Part shown: positions 34,023 through 42,180 of the stretch, in pieces
Position numbering within the stretch: the stretch's first letter is position 1
Layout: each line of letters starts with the position of its first letter
From: Rhodococcus sp. 06-235-1A
Lineage (GTDB): Bacteria; Actinomycetota; Actinomycetes; Mycobacteriales; Mycobacteriaceae
NCBI RefSeq assembly: GCF_002258785.1
Contig: NZ_NOYI01000033.1
Span: forward strand, 148,499 to 212,498
Length of the DNA: 64,000 nucleotides
Direction of reading: 5' to 3'
The notes under the pieces: generated by a model
Told to the model about the DNA's origin: nothing
Seen by the model: only the letters and a program-made list of their open reading frames with translations
The model's database searches: none
Made by a program: the position numbers and the translations under genes

Positions 34023-35290
34023 CATCGCACGAGAACTACGACATCGTCGGAGTCGGATTCGGGCCGTCCAATCTCGGTCTGGCCATCGCGATCGAGGAAC
34101 ACAACCGAACGTGCGTACCGGCCGAGCGGCTTACCTCGTGCTTCATCGAGTCCAAGGACGAGTTCGCCTGGCATCCCGGAATGCTGTTGCCGGGGACGAC
34201 GATGCAGATCTCGTTCCTCAAGGACCTGGCCACGCAGCGCAACGCCCGCAGCGAGTACACGTTCCTGGCCTATCTGTCCGAGCAGGGCCGACTCAACCAC
34301 TTCATCAATCTGCAGACATTCTTTCCGAGCCGGCTCGAGTTCCACGACTACCTGTCGTGGGCCGCAGGCAAGGTCGACGCGACAGTGCACTACGGCACCC
34401 GAGCGGTCGATGTCGTCGACACCGGTGACGGTTTCGGCGTCCGCACCGAGGGCCGACGAAGCGGCACCGTGCGAGGTCGAAACATCGTGCTTGCCGGCGG
34501 TTTGACGGCCACCCTGCCTGACGGGGTGACCGCGTCGGCGCGGCAGTTCCACAATCACGACCTGCTCGGACACCTGGACCGACTGCCGTCGCGGACGCAT
34601 CGCACGTTCGTCGTCGTCGGTGCCGGGCAGAGCGCTGCCGAGGTGGTGGACTACCTGCACTCGACCTACCGTGATTCCTCGGTACACGCGGTGCTCCGCA
34701 AGTACGGGTACAGCCCGGCCGACGACAGCCCCTACGCCAATCGCATCTTCGATCCGACGGCCGTGGACGACTTCTATTCGTCGTCGCACTCGCTGCGTGA
34801 TCAGTTGCTGCACTACCACCGCGGCACCAACTATTCCGCGGTCGATCTGCCGCTGATCGAAGAGCTGTATGCGCGTGAGTACGCCGAACGGGTCAGCGGG
34901 GAGCGCAGGCTGTTCGTGCACGGAGCATCTCGATTGGTGGACGCCGTCGAGGAGCCGTCCGGCGTCCGTGCCGCCGTCGAGCACGGCCCTACCGGGCTGA
35001 CCGAGGACGTACTGTGCGACGCTGTCGTCTATGCCACCGGCTTCACGTCCCTCGATCTCCCCGAGATCCTCGGTCCGCTGTTCGACGCCGTCGAGTTCGA
35101 CACTCGCGGTCCGCGCGTGACGCGGGACTACCGGCTCGTCATGCGTGAACCGAGCGCAGGGTCGATCTATCTGCAGGGCGGGACCGAGCACACGCACGGT
35201 CTGACCTCGTCGCTGCTGTCCAACATCGCTGTTCGCAGCGGTGAGATCGTGAAGTCCGCCGTGAGCGCGAGGGTGCGAACGGTGGTGTGA
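34019..35290 (+). CDS. L-ornithine (or lysine) N-monooxygenase
   Basis: 423 residues, class B flavin-dependent N-hydroxylase (SidA/PvdA/CchB family). It should use FAD, NADPH and O2 to make N5-hydroxyornithine, the hydroxamate precursor. Visible are the FAD motif GVGFGPSNLGLA, FAWHPGMLLPGTTMQISFLK, DLATQRNARSEYTFLAYL, the NADPH motif VVVGAGQSAAEV, NRIFDPTAVDDFYSSS and the C-terminal ATGF plus LLSNIAVRSGEI. Details such as SFLKDLATQR and LLSNIAVRSGEI favour ornithine over lysine enzymes, but that is a judgement by eye. It overlaps panD upstream and the first permease downstream. No formyl- or acetyltransferase is in the cluster, so free hydroxyornithine, perhaps cyclised, may be incorporated. 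Confidence 0.9.
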   Translation: MTSHENYDIVGVGFGPSNLGLAIAIEEHNRTCVPAERLTSCFIESKDEFAWHPGMLLPGTTMQISFLKDLATQRNARSEYTFLAYLSEQGRLNHFINLQTFFPSRLEFHDYLSWAAGKVDATVHYGTRAVDVVDTGDGFGVRTEGRRSGTVRGRNIVLAGGLTATLPDGVTASARQFHNHDLLGHLDRLPSRTHRTFVVVGAGQSAAEVVDYLHSTYRDSSVHAVLRKYGYSPADDSPYANRIFDPTAVDDFYSSSHSLRDQLLHYHRGTNYSAVDLPLIEELYAREYAERVSGERRLFVHGASRLVDAVEEPSGVRAAVEHGPTGLTEDVLCDAVVYATGFTSLDLPEILGPLFDAVEFDTRGPRVTRDYRLVMREPSAGSIYLQGGTEHTHGLTSSLLSNIAVRSGEIVKSAVSARVRTVV

Positions 35291-36360
35291 ATCGGGTGCG
35301 GACGAGCGTGGGCGACGAGCCGGAACAGAGAGACGTTCCGGCCGAAGTCGTCGGTCTCGCTCGCACGAATGCGCGGCGGGCCGCGGGGTTGTTCGTCGTC
35401 GTCGGAATCCTCGCCGCGCTGTGTCTGGTGAGTATCGCGGTGGGTACCGAGTACATCCCCCTCGGTTCGGTCTGGCACGGCCTGTTCTTTCCCGACGGTT
35501 CGACCGACTCCGTGATCGTCCGTGAACTACGGCTGCCGAGAACAGTTCTCGGTCTTCTCGTCGGGGCGGCGCTCGGGGTTGCCGGTGCACTGATTCAGGC
35601 GATGACGCGAAATCCTCTGGCCGACCCGGGCATCCTGGGTGTCAACGCCGGGGCGGCATTCTTCGTCGCGATCGCCGTCGGTGTGCTGGGTTTCACCGGC
35701 GTCGACTCCTACATTTGGTTCGCGTTCGCCGGTGCCGCGCTCGCTGCGGTCGCGGTGTACGCACTGGGGTCGATGGGGCGGGCGGGCGCGACGCCGATTC
35801 GCCTGACCCTGTCCGGAATTGCGCTCGGTGCGGTACTCGGCGGAATCACCTCGGGCATGCTGCTCCTCGACCCGGACGCCTTCGACAGAATGCGGTTCTG
35901 GAGCGCGGGATCATTGGCCGGTCGCGGCCTGGACATCGTGACGGCGACCGGCCCGTTCATCGCATTGGGGCTGGTGCTGGCTGCCCTCGTCGCCCGTCCG
36001 CTCGACGCGATCGCACTCGGTGACGATCTGGCGCAGTCGTTGGGGGCACGAGTGATTCGTACGCGCATCATCGGTGTTGTCGCAGTGACTCTGCTCGCCG
36101 GTGCCGCGACCGCAGCGGCCGGGCCCATCGGGTTCGTCGGACTGATGATTCCGCACATGGTGCGGTGGTTCGTCGGGCCGGATCAGCGCTGGATTCTGAT
36201 CTACACGGTGTTCGCGGCACCGGGGCTACTGCTGCTGTCGGACGTGTTGGGGCGCATCGTTGTTCGGCCGGGTGAGCTCCAGGTGGGGATAGTCACCGCA
36301 TTCGTCGGCGCTCCGGTACTGATTGTGCTGGTCCGCCGGAAGAAGGCGAGCGGACTGTGA
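35287..36360 (+). CDS. FecCD-family siderophore permease, first subunit
   Basis: 357 residues with about ten hydrophobic segments after a 35-residue cytoplasmic N-terminus. The family signatures are clear: RELRLPRTVLGLLVGAALG, GALIQAMTRNPLADPGILG (the coupling loop), WSAGSLAGRG and GPIGFVGLMIPHMVRWFVG. It forms a heterodimer with the next gene product and imports ferric siderophore across the plasma membrane, powered by the ATPase at 37418. It starts at GTG within the stop of the hydroxylase gene, so biosynthesis and uptake are one operon. Confidence 0.92.
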   Translation: MNRVRTSVGDEPEQRDVPAEVVGLARTNARRAAGLFVVVGILAALCLVSIAVGTEYIPLGSVWHGLFFPDGSTDSVIVRELRLPRTVLGLLVGAALGVAGALIQAMTRNPLADPGILGVNAGAAFFVAIAVGVLGFTGVDSYIWFAFAGAALAAVAVYALGSMGRAGATPIRLTLSGIALGAVLGGITSGMLLLDPDAFDRMRFWSAGSLAGRGLDIVTATGPFIALGLVLAALVARPLDAIALGDDLAQSLGARVIRTRIIGVVAVTLLAGAATAAAGPIGFVGLMIPHMVRWFVGPDQRWILIYTVFAAPGLLLLSDVLGRIVVRPGELQVGIVTAFVGAPVLIVLVRRKKASGL

Positions 36361-37421
36361 CCCAGGGGCAGCGCGGCAACGTGGACTTCGGGCGGCGGCT
36401 GTGGATCGTTCGACTGCGTGATCGGGTGGACGGCCGAATCGACATCCGAACGGTGGCTGTCTGCGCTGCACTGCTGCTGCTGACTGCAGTGGTCGCCGTC
36501 GTTGCAGTCGGCACCGGCGACTACTACGTTCCGCCCAACGAGGTGCTCGACGCGGTGTTCGGCCACTCCTCGCGCATCGCCGAGATCATCGTCATGGAGT
36601 GGCGGTTTCCCCGGGTGGTCCTGGCTTTCCTGTTCGGAGCCGCCCTCGGCGTATCCGGTGCGATTTTTCAGTCGTTGACGCGCAATCCGTTGGGCAGCCC
36701 CGACATCATCGGATTCGCCACCGGCGCGTACACCGGCGCGCTCGTCGTCATCCTCACTCTCGGTGGCGGCTACTACCAGACCGGAGCGGGCGCGCTCGTG
36801 GGCGGACTGGCCACGGCCGCAGCGGTGTATCTGCTCGCCTACAAGCGCGGGGTGCAGGGCTTTCGGTTGATCATCGTCGGGATCGGCGTCAGCGCGATGT
36901 TGGCATCGATCAACACCTGGCTGGTCGTGAAGGCCGATCTGGCCGACGCGATAGCGGCCGCCGTCTGGGGCACGGGCAGTCTCAACGGGTTGGGGTGGGC
37001 GCAGGTCTGGCCCGCGCTGGTTGTATCGGCCGTCATCGCCCCGTGCCTGGCAGTGTTGTCGCGTCGGCTACCGATGCTGGAGATGGGGGACGACGCGGCA
37101 CGAGCGCTCGGGGTGCGCGCCGAACCGACGCGTCTGATGCTGGTTTTTCTGGGCGTAGCGTTGATCGCACTGGTTACCGCAGCCGCGGGACCCATCTCGT
37201 TCGTTGCACTCGCCGCACCGCAACTCGCACGCAGGCTCACCGGCACGTCGGGAGTGGCGATGGTGCCGGCAGCCTGCATGGGTGCGTTGCTTCTCGTGGT
37301 CGGTGATGTTGTCGCACAGCGTGTTTTCGCGCCGACCCAGCTTCCGGTGGGTGTGGTGACGGTGTCGGTCGGAGGCGCTTACTTCGTGTGGTTGCTGGCT
37401 CGTGAAGGGAGAAAGCAATGA
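36357..37421 (+). CDS. FecCD-family siderophore permease, second subunit
   Basis: 354 residues. After a short basic N-terminus come about nine to ten membrane helices with the family motifs MEWRFPRVVLAFLFGAALG, IFQSLTRNPLGSPDIIGFATG, WGTGSLNGLGW and GPISFVALAAPQLARRL. It is a partner of the preceding permease and overlaps it by 4 bases (GTGA); the ATPase gene overlaps it in the same way. Confidence 0.92.
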   Translation: MTQGQRGNVDFGRRLWIVRLRDRVDGRIDIRTVAVCAALLLLTAVVAVVAVGTGDYYVPPNEVLDAVFGHSSRIAEIIVMEWRFPRVVLAFLFGAALGVSGAIFQSLTRNPLGSPDIIGFATGAYTGALVVILTLGGGYYQTGAGALVGGLATAAAVYLLAYKRGVQGFRLIIVGIGVSAMLASINTWLVVKADLADAIAAAVWGTGSLNGLGWAQVWPALVVSAVIAPCLAVLSRRLPMLEMGDDAARALGVRAEPTRLMLVFLGVALIALVTAAAGPISFVALAAPQLARRLTGTSGVAMVPAACMGALLLVVGDVVAQRVFAPTQLPVGVVTVSVGGAYFVWLLAREGRKQ

Positions 37422-38233
37422 CGGAGTCTCGGTTGAAGGCAGACGCGGTCACGGTCGGATACGACAAGAGCGTGATCATCGAGAACTTGACCGTCGCGAT
37501 TCCCGACGGCAAGTTCACCGTCATCGTCGGGCCCAACGCCTGCGGTAAATCGACGCTGCTGCGGGCGCTGTCGCGACTGCTGAAGCCCTCTCAGGGGGCG
37601 GTACTGCTCGACGGGAAGAAGATCTCGTCGTATCCGGCGAAGGAGGTGGCCCGACGCCTCGGCCTGCTACCCCAGACCTCGATCGCACCCGACGGTATCT
37701 CGGTGGCCGATCTCGTTGCACGAGGCCGATATCCGCATCAGAAGTTGATTCGGCAGTGGTCGAGTGCGGACGAGGGAGCGGTGGTCGACGCCATGAACGC
37801 CACCGGCGTGACGTCGCTGTCGGCCCGGCCGGTCGACGAACTGTCCGGTGGACAGCAGCAACGAGTCTGGGTGGCAATGGTTCTCGCGCAGCAGACACCG
37901 CTGCTGCTCTTGGACGAGCCCACGACCTTCCTCGACATCGCACACCAGATCGAGCTTCTCGACTTGTTGGCCACACTGCCCCGCGAGAACGGCAACACTC
38001 TGGTCGCGGTGCTGCACGACCTCAACCACGCGTGCAGGTACGCCGACCACATCATCGCGATGAAAGACGGCGCGGTGGTCATCGAGGGCCGGCCTTCCGA
38101 GATCGTCACTGCCGAGTTGGTCGAGTCGGTGTTCGGGCTGCCGTGCCGCATCATCGACGATCCGGAATCGCACACTCCGTTGGTGATTCCTCGGGTGAGA
38201 ACGACGACGATCGGCGATACCGGCGACACATAG
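37418..38233 (+). CDS. Siderophore ABC transporter ATP-binding protein
   Basis: 271 residues, FepC/FhuC type. Walker A is GPNACGKST, the signature motif is DELSGGQQQRVWVAMV, Walker B is LLLLDEPTTFLD and the switch histidine is in AVLHDLNHACRYAD. It is the energising subunit for the two FecCD permeases and is translationally coupled to the second one. It is probably shared by the three binding lipoproteins of the island, since no other FepC-type ATPase is present here. Confidence 0.94.
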   Translation: MTESRLKADAVTVGYDKSVIIENLTVAIPDGKFTVIVGPNACGKSTLLRALSRLLKPSQGAVLLDGKKISSYPAKEVARRLGLLPQTSIAPDGISVADLVARGRYPHQKLIRQWSSADEGAVVDAMNATGVTSLSARPVDELSGGQQQRVWVAMVLAQQTPLLLLDEPTTFLDIAHQIELLDLLATLPRENGNTLVAVLHDLNHACRYADHIIAMKDGAVVIEGRPSEIVTAELVESVFGLPCRIIDDPESHTPLVIPRVRTTTIGDTGDT

Positions 38234-38251
38234 TAGGTAAGCCTTGGTTTA
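38233..38251 (+). promoter_or_regulatory. IdeR/DmdR-like iron box before the third binding protein
   Basis: GTAGGTAAGCCTTGGTTTA matches the consensus at 12 of 19 positions strictly, more if A/T swaps are allowed. It directly follows the ATPase stop and lies 54 bases before the start of the binding-protein gene. Confidence 0.55.
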
Positions 38252-38305
38252 CACTCGGCAAAACGGACCTTCGGGTTCGCGTGGAGATCTCGAAAGGATC
38301 CATCA

Positions 38306-39346
38306 GTGCCGAGTTGGAAGAAGCCCGAAGCAGGCCGTCGCCGTACACATACCGAGCGACGGGCCCTTCGCGTCGTTGCACTCGCCTCGGCGGCACTCGT
38401 CGCCCTCGGCTCCGCCGCCTGCAGCTCCGAGCCCGCATCGAATGAGGGAGCGGGAACCTCTACGAGCGACACCCGGGTGATCTCGACCGACCAGGGCGAG
38501 GTGATCGTTCCGGCGGACCCGCAGCGCATTGCCGTGCTGTCCGCGGGCCTGGCGGGCTACCTGTTCACTCTCGATGCTCCCGTCACCATCGCCGACACTC
38601 GGCTGCTCGGAGTGACCAATCTCGACGGCGGTTTTCCGCCGCAGTGGGCCGAGAAGGCGCAGGCACAAGGCACTCTGGAGTTGCCGGCCGGAGATCAGCT
38701 CGACCTCGAAGCCATCGCACAGGCCGCGCCCGATCTCATTATCGGTGGAGGGCAAGGCTTCGCAGCTGTTCTGGCGCAGCAATCATATGAGCAGTTGACC
38801 CAGATCGCACCGACCGTGCTGGTGCCGTCGAGCGTCACTACCTGGCAGGGCGAGCTCGAGGAGGTCGCCGAGGCCGCCGGTGAATCCGACAAGGTCGAGG
38901 CACTGATGACGGCGTACGAAGACAGGGTTTCCGAGGTGAAGGATTCGATCGCCGTTCCCGGCGCGCCGGTGTCGTACCTGCTCTCGTTGAGCACGAACGA
39001 GCCCTCGTTCATTCCGCAGACCGCGGCATTGCCGACGTTGCTCGAGTCGGTCGGATTCGAGCCCGACGACGTCATGACCAAAGCGAACAACCCGGAGCTG
39101 TACGGTTCTGGCGATTCATTTGTGGTCAGCCCCGAACTGCTCGCGCCGATCGCGAGTGCGCCGGTGATGTTCGTGGTTCCGGTTGCCGGGCGCAGTCTGG
39201 CCGAGCTGCAAGGAGATCCGGCCTACGCCGCTCTACCTGCTTTCACGTCCGGCACGGTGTACGAGCTTCCGGCCACGAGCTACCGCCCGGACTACGACGG
39301 CGTGATGGGCACGCTCGATATCGTCCAGCAGACGTTCGCTGTGTAA
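38306..39346 (+). CDS. Siderophore-binding lipoprotein, ABC importer
   Basis: 346 residues, starting at GTG with GAAAGGA upstream. The signal peptide carries twin arginines near the N-terminus and ends in the lipobox GSAAC (C39 lipidated). The mature domain shows the class III binding fold: GEVIVPADPQRIAVLSAGLAG, QLDLEAIAQAAPDLIIGGG and SYEQLTQIAPTVLVPSS. It resembles iron-siderophore binding proteins of the actinobacterial DesE/CchF type. It is the third such protein in the island and lies closest to the permease genes. The three binding proteins are quite different from each other, so they may recognise different chelates. Confidence 0.88.
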   Translation: MPSWKKPEAGRRRTHTERRALRVVALASAALVALGSAACSSEPASNEGAGTSTSDTRVISTDQGEVIVPADPQRIAVLSAGLAGYLFTLDAPVTIADTRLLGVTNLDGGFPPQWAEKAQAQGTLELPAGDQLDLEAIAQAAPDLIIGGGQGFAAVLAQQSYEQLTQIAPTVLVPSSVTTWQGELEEVAEAAGESDKVEALMTAYEDRVSEVKDSIAVPGAPVSYLLSLSTNEPSFIPQTAALPTLLESVGFEPDDVMTKANNPELYGSGDSFVVSPELLAPIASAPVMFVVPVAGRSLAELQGDPAYAALPAFTSGTVYELPATSYRPDYDGVMGTLDIVQQTFAV

Positions 39347-39380
39347 TCGAGATCGATACGAAACCGAAAGAGAGCACTCG

Positions 39381-41198
39381 ATGGCGGGGACCGTCCGCGA
39401 GGTTCGAGTTTTTCCGATCTGTATGCGGGAACTCGACGTACTGGCCGTGGAAGACGTGACGCCCGGGATGCGGCGCGTCGTCGTGGGCGGTCCGTCGATG
39501 GATGCGCATGTGCGTGACGGCGTCGAGCTGCCACCGGTGCGTAGCACCGGATTCGATGACGACGTCAAAGTCCTTCCGGTGGATCCGACCACCGGGAAGC
39601 TGCCGTTTCCGGTGCCCGAGAACGCGGGTGACGGAACGGTCGACTGGCCACCGGGATCGTTCCCGTACGGCCGGACCTACACGGTGCGTCGTTTCGATGA
39701 CGAGCGCCGCGAGATGGCTCTCGACTTCGCGGCCCATGAGGGTGGACTGGCAGCCGACTGGGCCAAGACGGTCCAGCCCGGCGAGAAGATTCTCGTTGCC
39801 GGACCCAAGCATTCGGCCGGACTGCCCGTCGGCGTCGACTGGATGTTGATCGCCGGCGACGAGACTGCGTTGCCCGCAATCGCGCACTGTCTGGAGAAGT
39901 TGCCCGCCGATCTACCTGCCACGGTGGTCATCGAGGTTTCCGAGCACGCCCACCGGCAAGAGCTGACAAGCGCTGCGCCGGTGGATATCACCTGGCTCTG
40001 TCGGACCGACAGTGGCGGCGAGTCACGCTTGGTGGAGACGGTGCAGCGTGCGCAGTGGCGTCCCGGACAGCCATACCTGTGGGTGGCGGGGGAGGCGTCG
40101 ACGATCAAACCGCTGCGTCGCTGGGCCAAGGTGGACAAGGAAATTGCGAAGCAATTCGTCGAGATCGCCGGGTACTGGAAGCGACGCGAGATCGCAGCCG
40201 TCGGATCATCGGCGGAGTCGGATCCCGATGCCCAGCTGCACGAGTTGTCGGAGTTGTTGCCGCCGTTCGCTATTCGCACCGCCGTCACCGTCGGTATCTT
40301 CGCCGCGATCGACGGTGGGGCAGGCACGCCGTCGGACATCGCAGCCCAATGTTCGACGCATCCCGGTGCCACCGCGAAGCTACTGCGTCATCTGGTCCTG
40401 ATGGGACTGTTGACCACCGACGGCACTCGTTTCGGACTCTCCGAGATGGGTGCGCTTCTCAGCGACCCGGACGCCTTCGTCACTCAGTCGTTGAATTTCG
40501 ACAGGATTCATTCACGACTGGACATGGCGTTCCTCGGCCTTCTCGACACCGTACGGAGCGGGGTGCCGGCGCGGCAGCACGGCTTCGTAGACAAGATGAG
40601 CGAGGACGGGTTCGCCGCTGACTTTCACGAAGAAACAGCGTTCGGTGCCGTGTATCGAGCGCCCGCGCTGCCCGATGCAGTCGACCTGGAGGGAATTCGG
40701 ACCGTTGCGATCTACGGCGAGGGCGGTGGTGTGTACGCGGATACTCTGGCGCGCACGCACCCCGACCTGACGCTACGTCTCGTCGGACTCCCCACTCAGG
40801 GCGATCGCACGGCAGCCGACGTGGCTCCGTCGCGTCGGGACCTGGTCGAACGCATCGACGCCAGTGAATTCGTTCCGTTGGCCGAGCCTGTCGATCTGGT
40901 GATCGCGGCCGACGTGCTCGATTCTCACCCCGACGCCGATGCCCTACTGCTCCTGAAGGCGCTGGGGAATTCGGGGCGTCGGGTAGTGCTGATCACCGAT
41001 CTGCTCGATCCCGACACCGCCGACGACCACGACACAGAGGACGACCTGTTGCGGCTGTGTCTGTACGGCTCGGGTCGTCGCAGTGCAGCGGAAGTGGGGG
41101 AGTTGGTCGTCGGGTCCGGTTTTGCGCCGCCGCGTTTCGGATCGTTGGGTTGGGGCTCGACCATCGCCGAGTTCGGCGGACATGCCTGGCAGGGTTAG
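39381..41198 (+). CDS. Siderophore-interacting flavoreductase fused to an O-methyltransferase-like domain (2)
   Basis: 605 residues with the same two-part plan as the protein at 30266. The N-terminal SIP domain (to about 270) shows RTYTVRRFDDERREM, LIAGDETALPAIAHCLEKL and LWVAGEASTIKPLRRW, ending EIAGYWKRREI. The C-terminal part shows an O-methyltransferase dimerisation region (LLPPFAIRTAVTVGIFAAI, ATAKLLRHLVLMGLL, FGLSEMGALL) and a Rossmann half with VAIYGEGGGVYADTLA as SAM motif I, which keeps more glycines than copy 1, and DLVIAADVLDSHPD downstream. It may reduce the ferric siderophore and methylate or bind something else. The two copies are clearly diverged, so the fusion is not a recent accident. 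Confidence 0.8.
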   Translation: MAGTVREVRVFPICMRELDVLAVEDVTPGMRRVVVGGPSMDAHVRDGVELPPVRSTGFDDDVKVLPVDPTTGKLPFPVPENAGDGTVDWPPGSFPYGRTYTVRRFDDERREMALDFAAHEGGLAADWAKTVQPGEKILVAGPKHSAGLPVGVDWMLIAGDETALPAIAHCLEKLPADLPATVVIEVSEHAHRQELTSAAPVDITWLCRTDSGGESRLVETVQRAQWRPGQPYLWVAGEASTIKPLRRWAKVDKEIAKQFVEIAGYWKRREIAAVGSSAESDPDAQLHELSELLPPFAIRTAVTVGIFAAIDGGAGTPSDIAAQCSTHPGATAKLLRHLVLMGLLTTDGTRFGLSEMGALLSDPDAFVTQSLNFDRIHSRLDMAFLGLLDTVRSGVPARQHGFVDKMSEDGFAADFHEETAFGAVYRAPALPDAVDLEGIRTVAIYGEGGGVYADTLARTHPDLTLRLVGLPTQGDRTAADVAPSRRDLVERIDASEFVPLAEPVDLVIAADVLDSHPDADALLLLKALGNSGRRVVLITDLLDPDTADDHDTEDDLLRLCLYGSGRRSAAEVGELVVGSGFAPPRFGSLGWGSTIAEFGGHAWQG

Positions 41199-41246
41199 CC
41201 TGATGGTTCTCGGAAGCCAACAACGAGATATGTATCGAGGACGAAG

Positions 41247-42140
41247 ATGAGTGAACAACCGCGTGGCTTCTACTACGCCGACGTCGTTGCGGTGGAACGA
41301 CTCACGGTGCACATGGTGCGTGTGACGTTCGGCGGCGAGCATGTCGCCGGCTACCGCACGCTCGGTGTGCCCGACGAATGCGTCGGCGTCTATTTTCCTC
41401 GGGCAGGGGAAACGAAGCCGCCGCCGATGACCGAGGTCGGCGGCCTGTGGTGGTTCCACGGTCTGGACGACGCCCCGGAGGGCCGCAACTACACCATTCG
41501 CCGCCTCGACGAGGAGCGCGGTGAGCTGACCATCGACTTCTTCGCACACGAGGGCGGCGTCGCGGCCACCTGGGCGCAGCAGGCCACCCCGGGCCAGACG
41601 GTGCTGTTCACGCGTCCACGATCCTGGTATTCACCTCCAGCCGACGTCGAATGGCTGCTGCTGGTCGCCGACATGACCGGATTGCCCGCACTCGGCCGGC
41701 TCGTCGAACAGTTGCCGGCCGGGGCGAAGGCGCACGCCATCGTCGAGGTGCTCGAGCGCGGCGACATCCAATCCTTCGAAACCCCGGCCGACGTCACGTT
41801 CGATTGGCGCATCGGTTCCGGAAACGGTGACAGCGCAAGCGTTCTCGACGACGCCGCATTGGCGTATCCGTTGCCCGAAGGGCGTGGCTACGTGTGGTTC
41901 GCGGGAGAGGCGTCTTCTTCGCGTCGGGTACGTAAGTACTTCCGCAAGGAATTGGGTTACGACATAGCGTATTTCGACATCATCGGATACTGGCGGGCCG
42001 ACTCCGAGAAGTGGCTGGAGAAGTACAAGCAGTATCAGGAGGAAGCGCTGGCGGTGTACAACGGCGTCATCGAATCCGGCCGCACCGAGCAGGAAGCCAG
42101 TGAGGCATTCGATGCCTTGCTGGAACGTGTCGGACTGTAG
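41247..42140 (+). CDS. Siderophore-interacting flavoreductase (SIP), stand-alone
   Basis: 297 residues, ViuB/SIP family without the methyltransferase part. FAD binding is shown by RNYTIRRLDEERGEL and FFAHEGGVAATWA, the NAD(P)H side by LLLVADMTGLPALGRLVEQL, and the C-terminal region by YVWFAGEASSSRRVRKYF, with DIIGYWRADSEKW at the end of the core. A helical tail of about 40 residues (KYKQYQEEALAVYNG...) follows. It should release iron from imported siderophore by reduction. A weak half-site, GGGTTAGCCT, overlaps the preceding stop. It ends at the hairpin repeat at 42141-42180. Confidence 0.92.
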   Translation: MSEQPRGFYYADVVAVERLTVHMVRVTFGGEHVAGYRTLGVPDECVGVYFPRAGETKPPPMTEVGGLWWFHGLDDAPEGRNYTIRRLDEERGELTIDFFAHEGGVAATWAQQATPGQTVLFTRPRSWYSPPADVEWLLLVADMTGLPALGRLVEQLPAGAKAHAIVEVLERGDIQSFETPADVTFDWRIGSGNGDSASVLDDAALAYPLPEGRGYVWFAGEASSSRRVRKYFRKELGYDIAYFDIIGYWRADSEKWLEKYKQYQEEALAVYNGVIESGRTEQEASEAFDALLERVGL

Positions 42141-42180
42141 GTGAGCAGAACTTCGTAGCAGGGGTCGAATTACCGCTCAC
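42141..42180. repeat. Convergent-junction palindrome, copy B
   Basis: A 40-base element beginning GTGAGCAGAACTTCGTAGC and ending in GAATTACCGCTCAC. Outer arms are inverted (GTGAGC and GCTCAC) and the inner part is partly inverted. It fills the gap between the convergent SIP and monooxygenase genes and overlaps the end of the latter. It is related to the elements at 6121-6205 and 52211-52265 and is a probable bidirectional terminator. Confidence 0.6.

Noticed and set aside
41187..41205. Iron box before the stand-alone SIP gene
   Set aside because: Only the GTTAGCCT half matches; 9 of 19 positions overall is too weak to list as a site.
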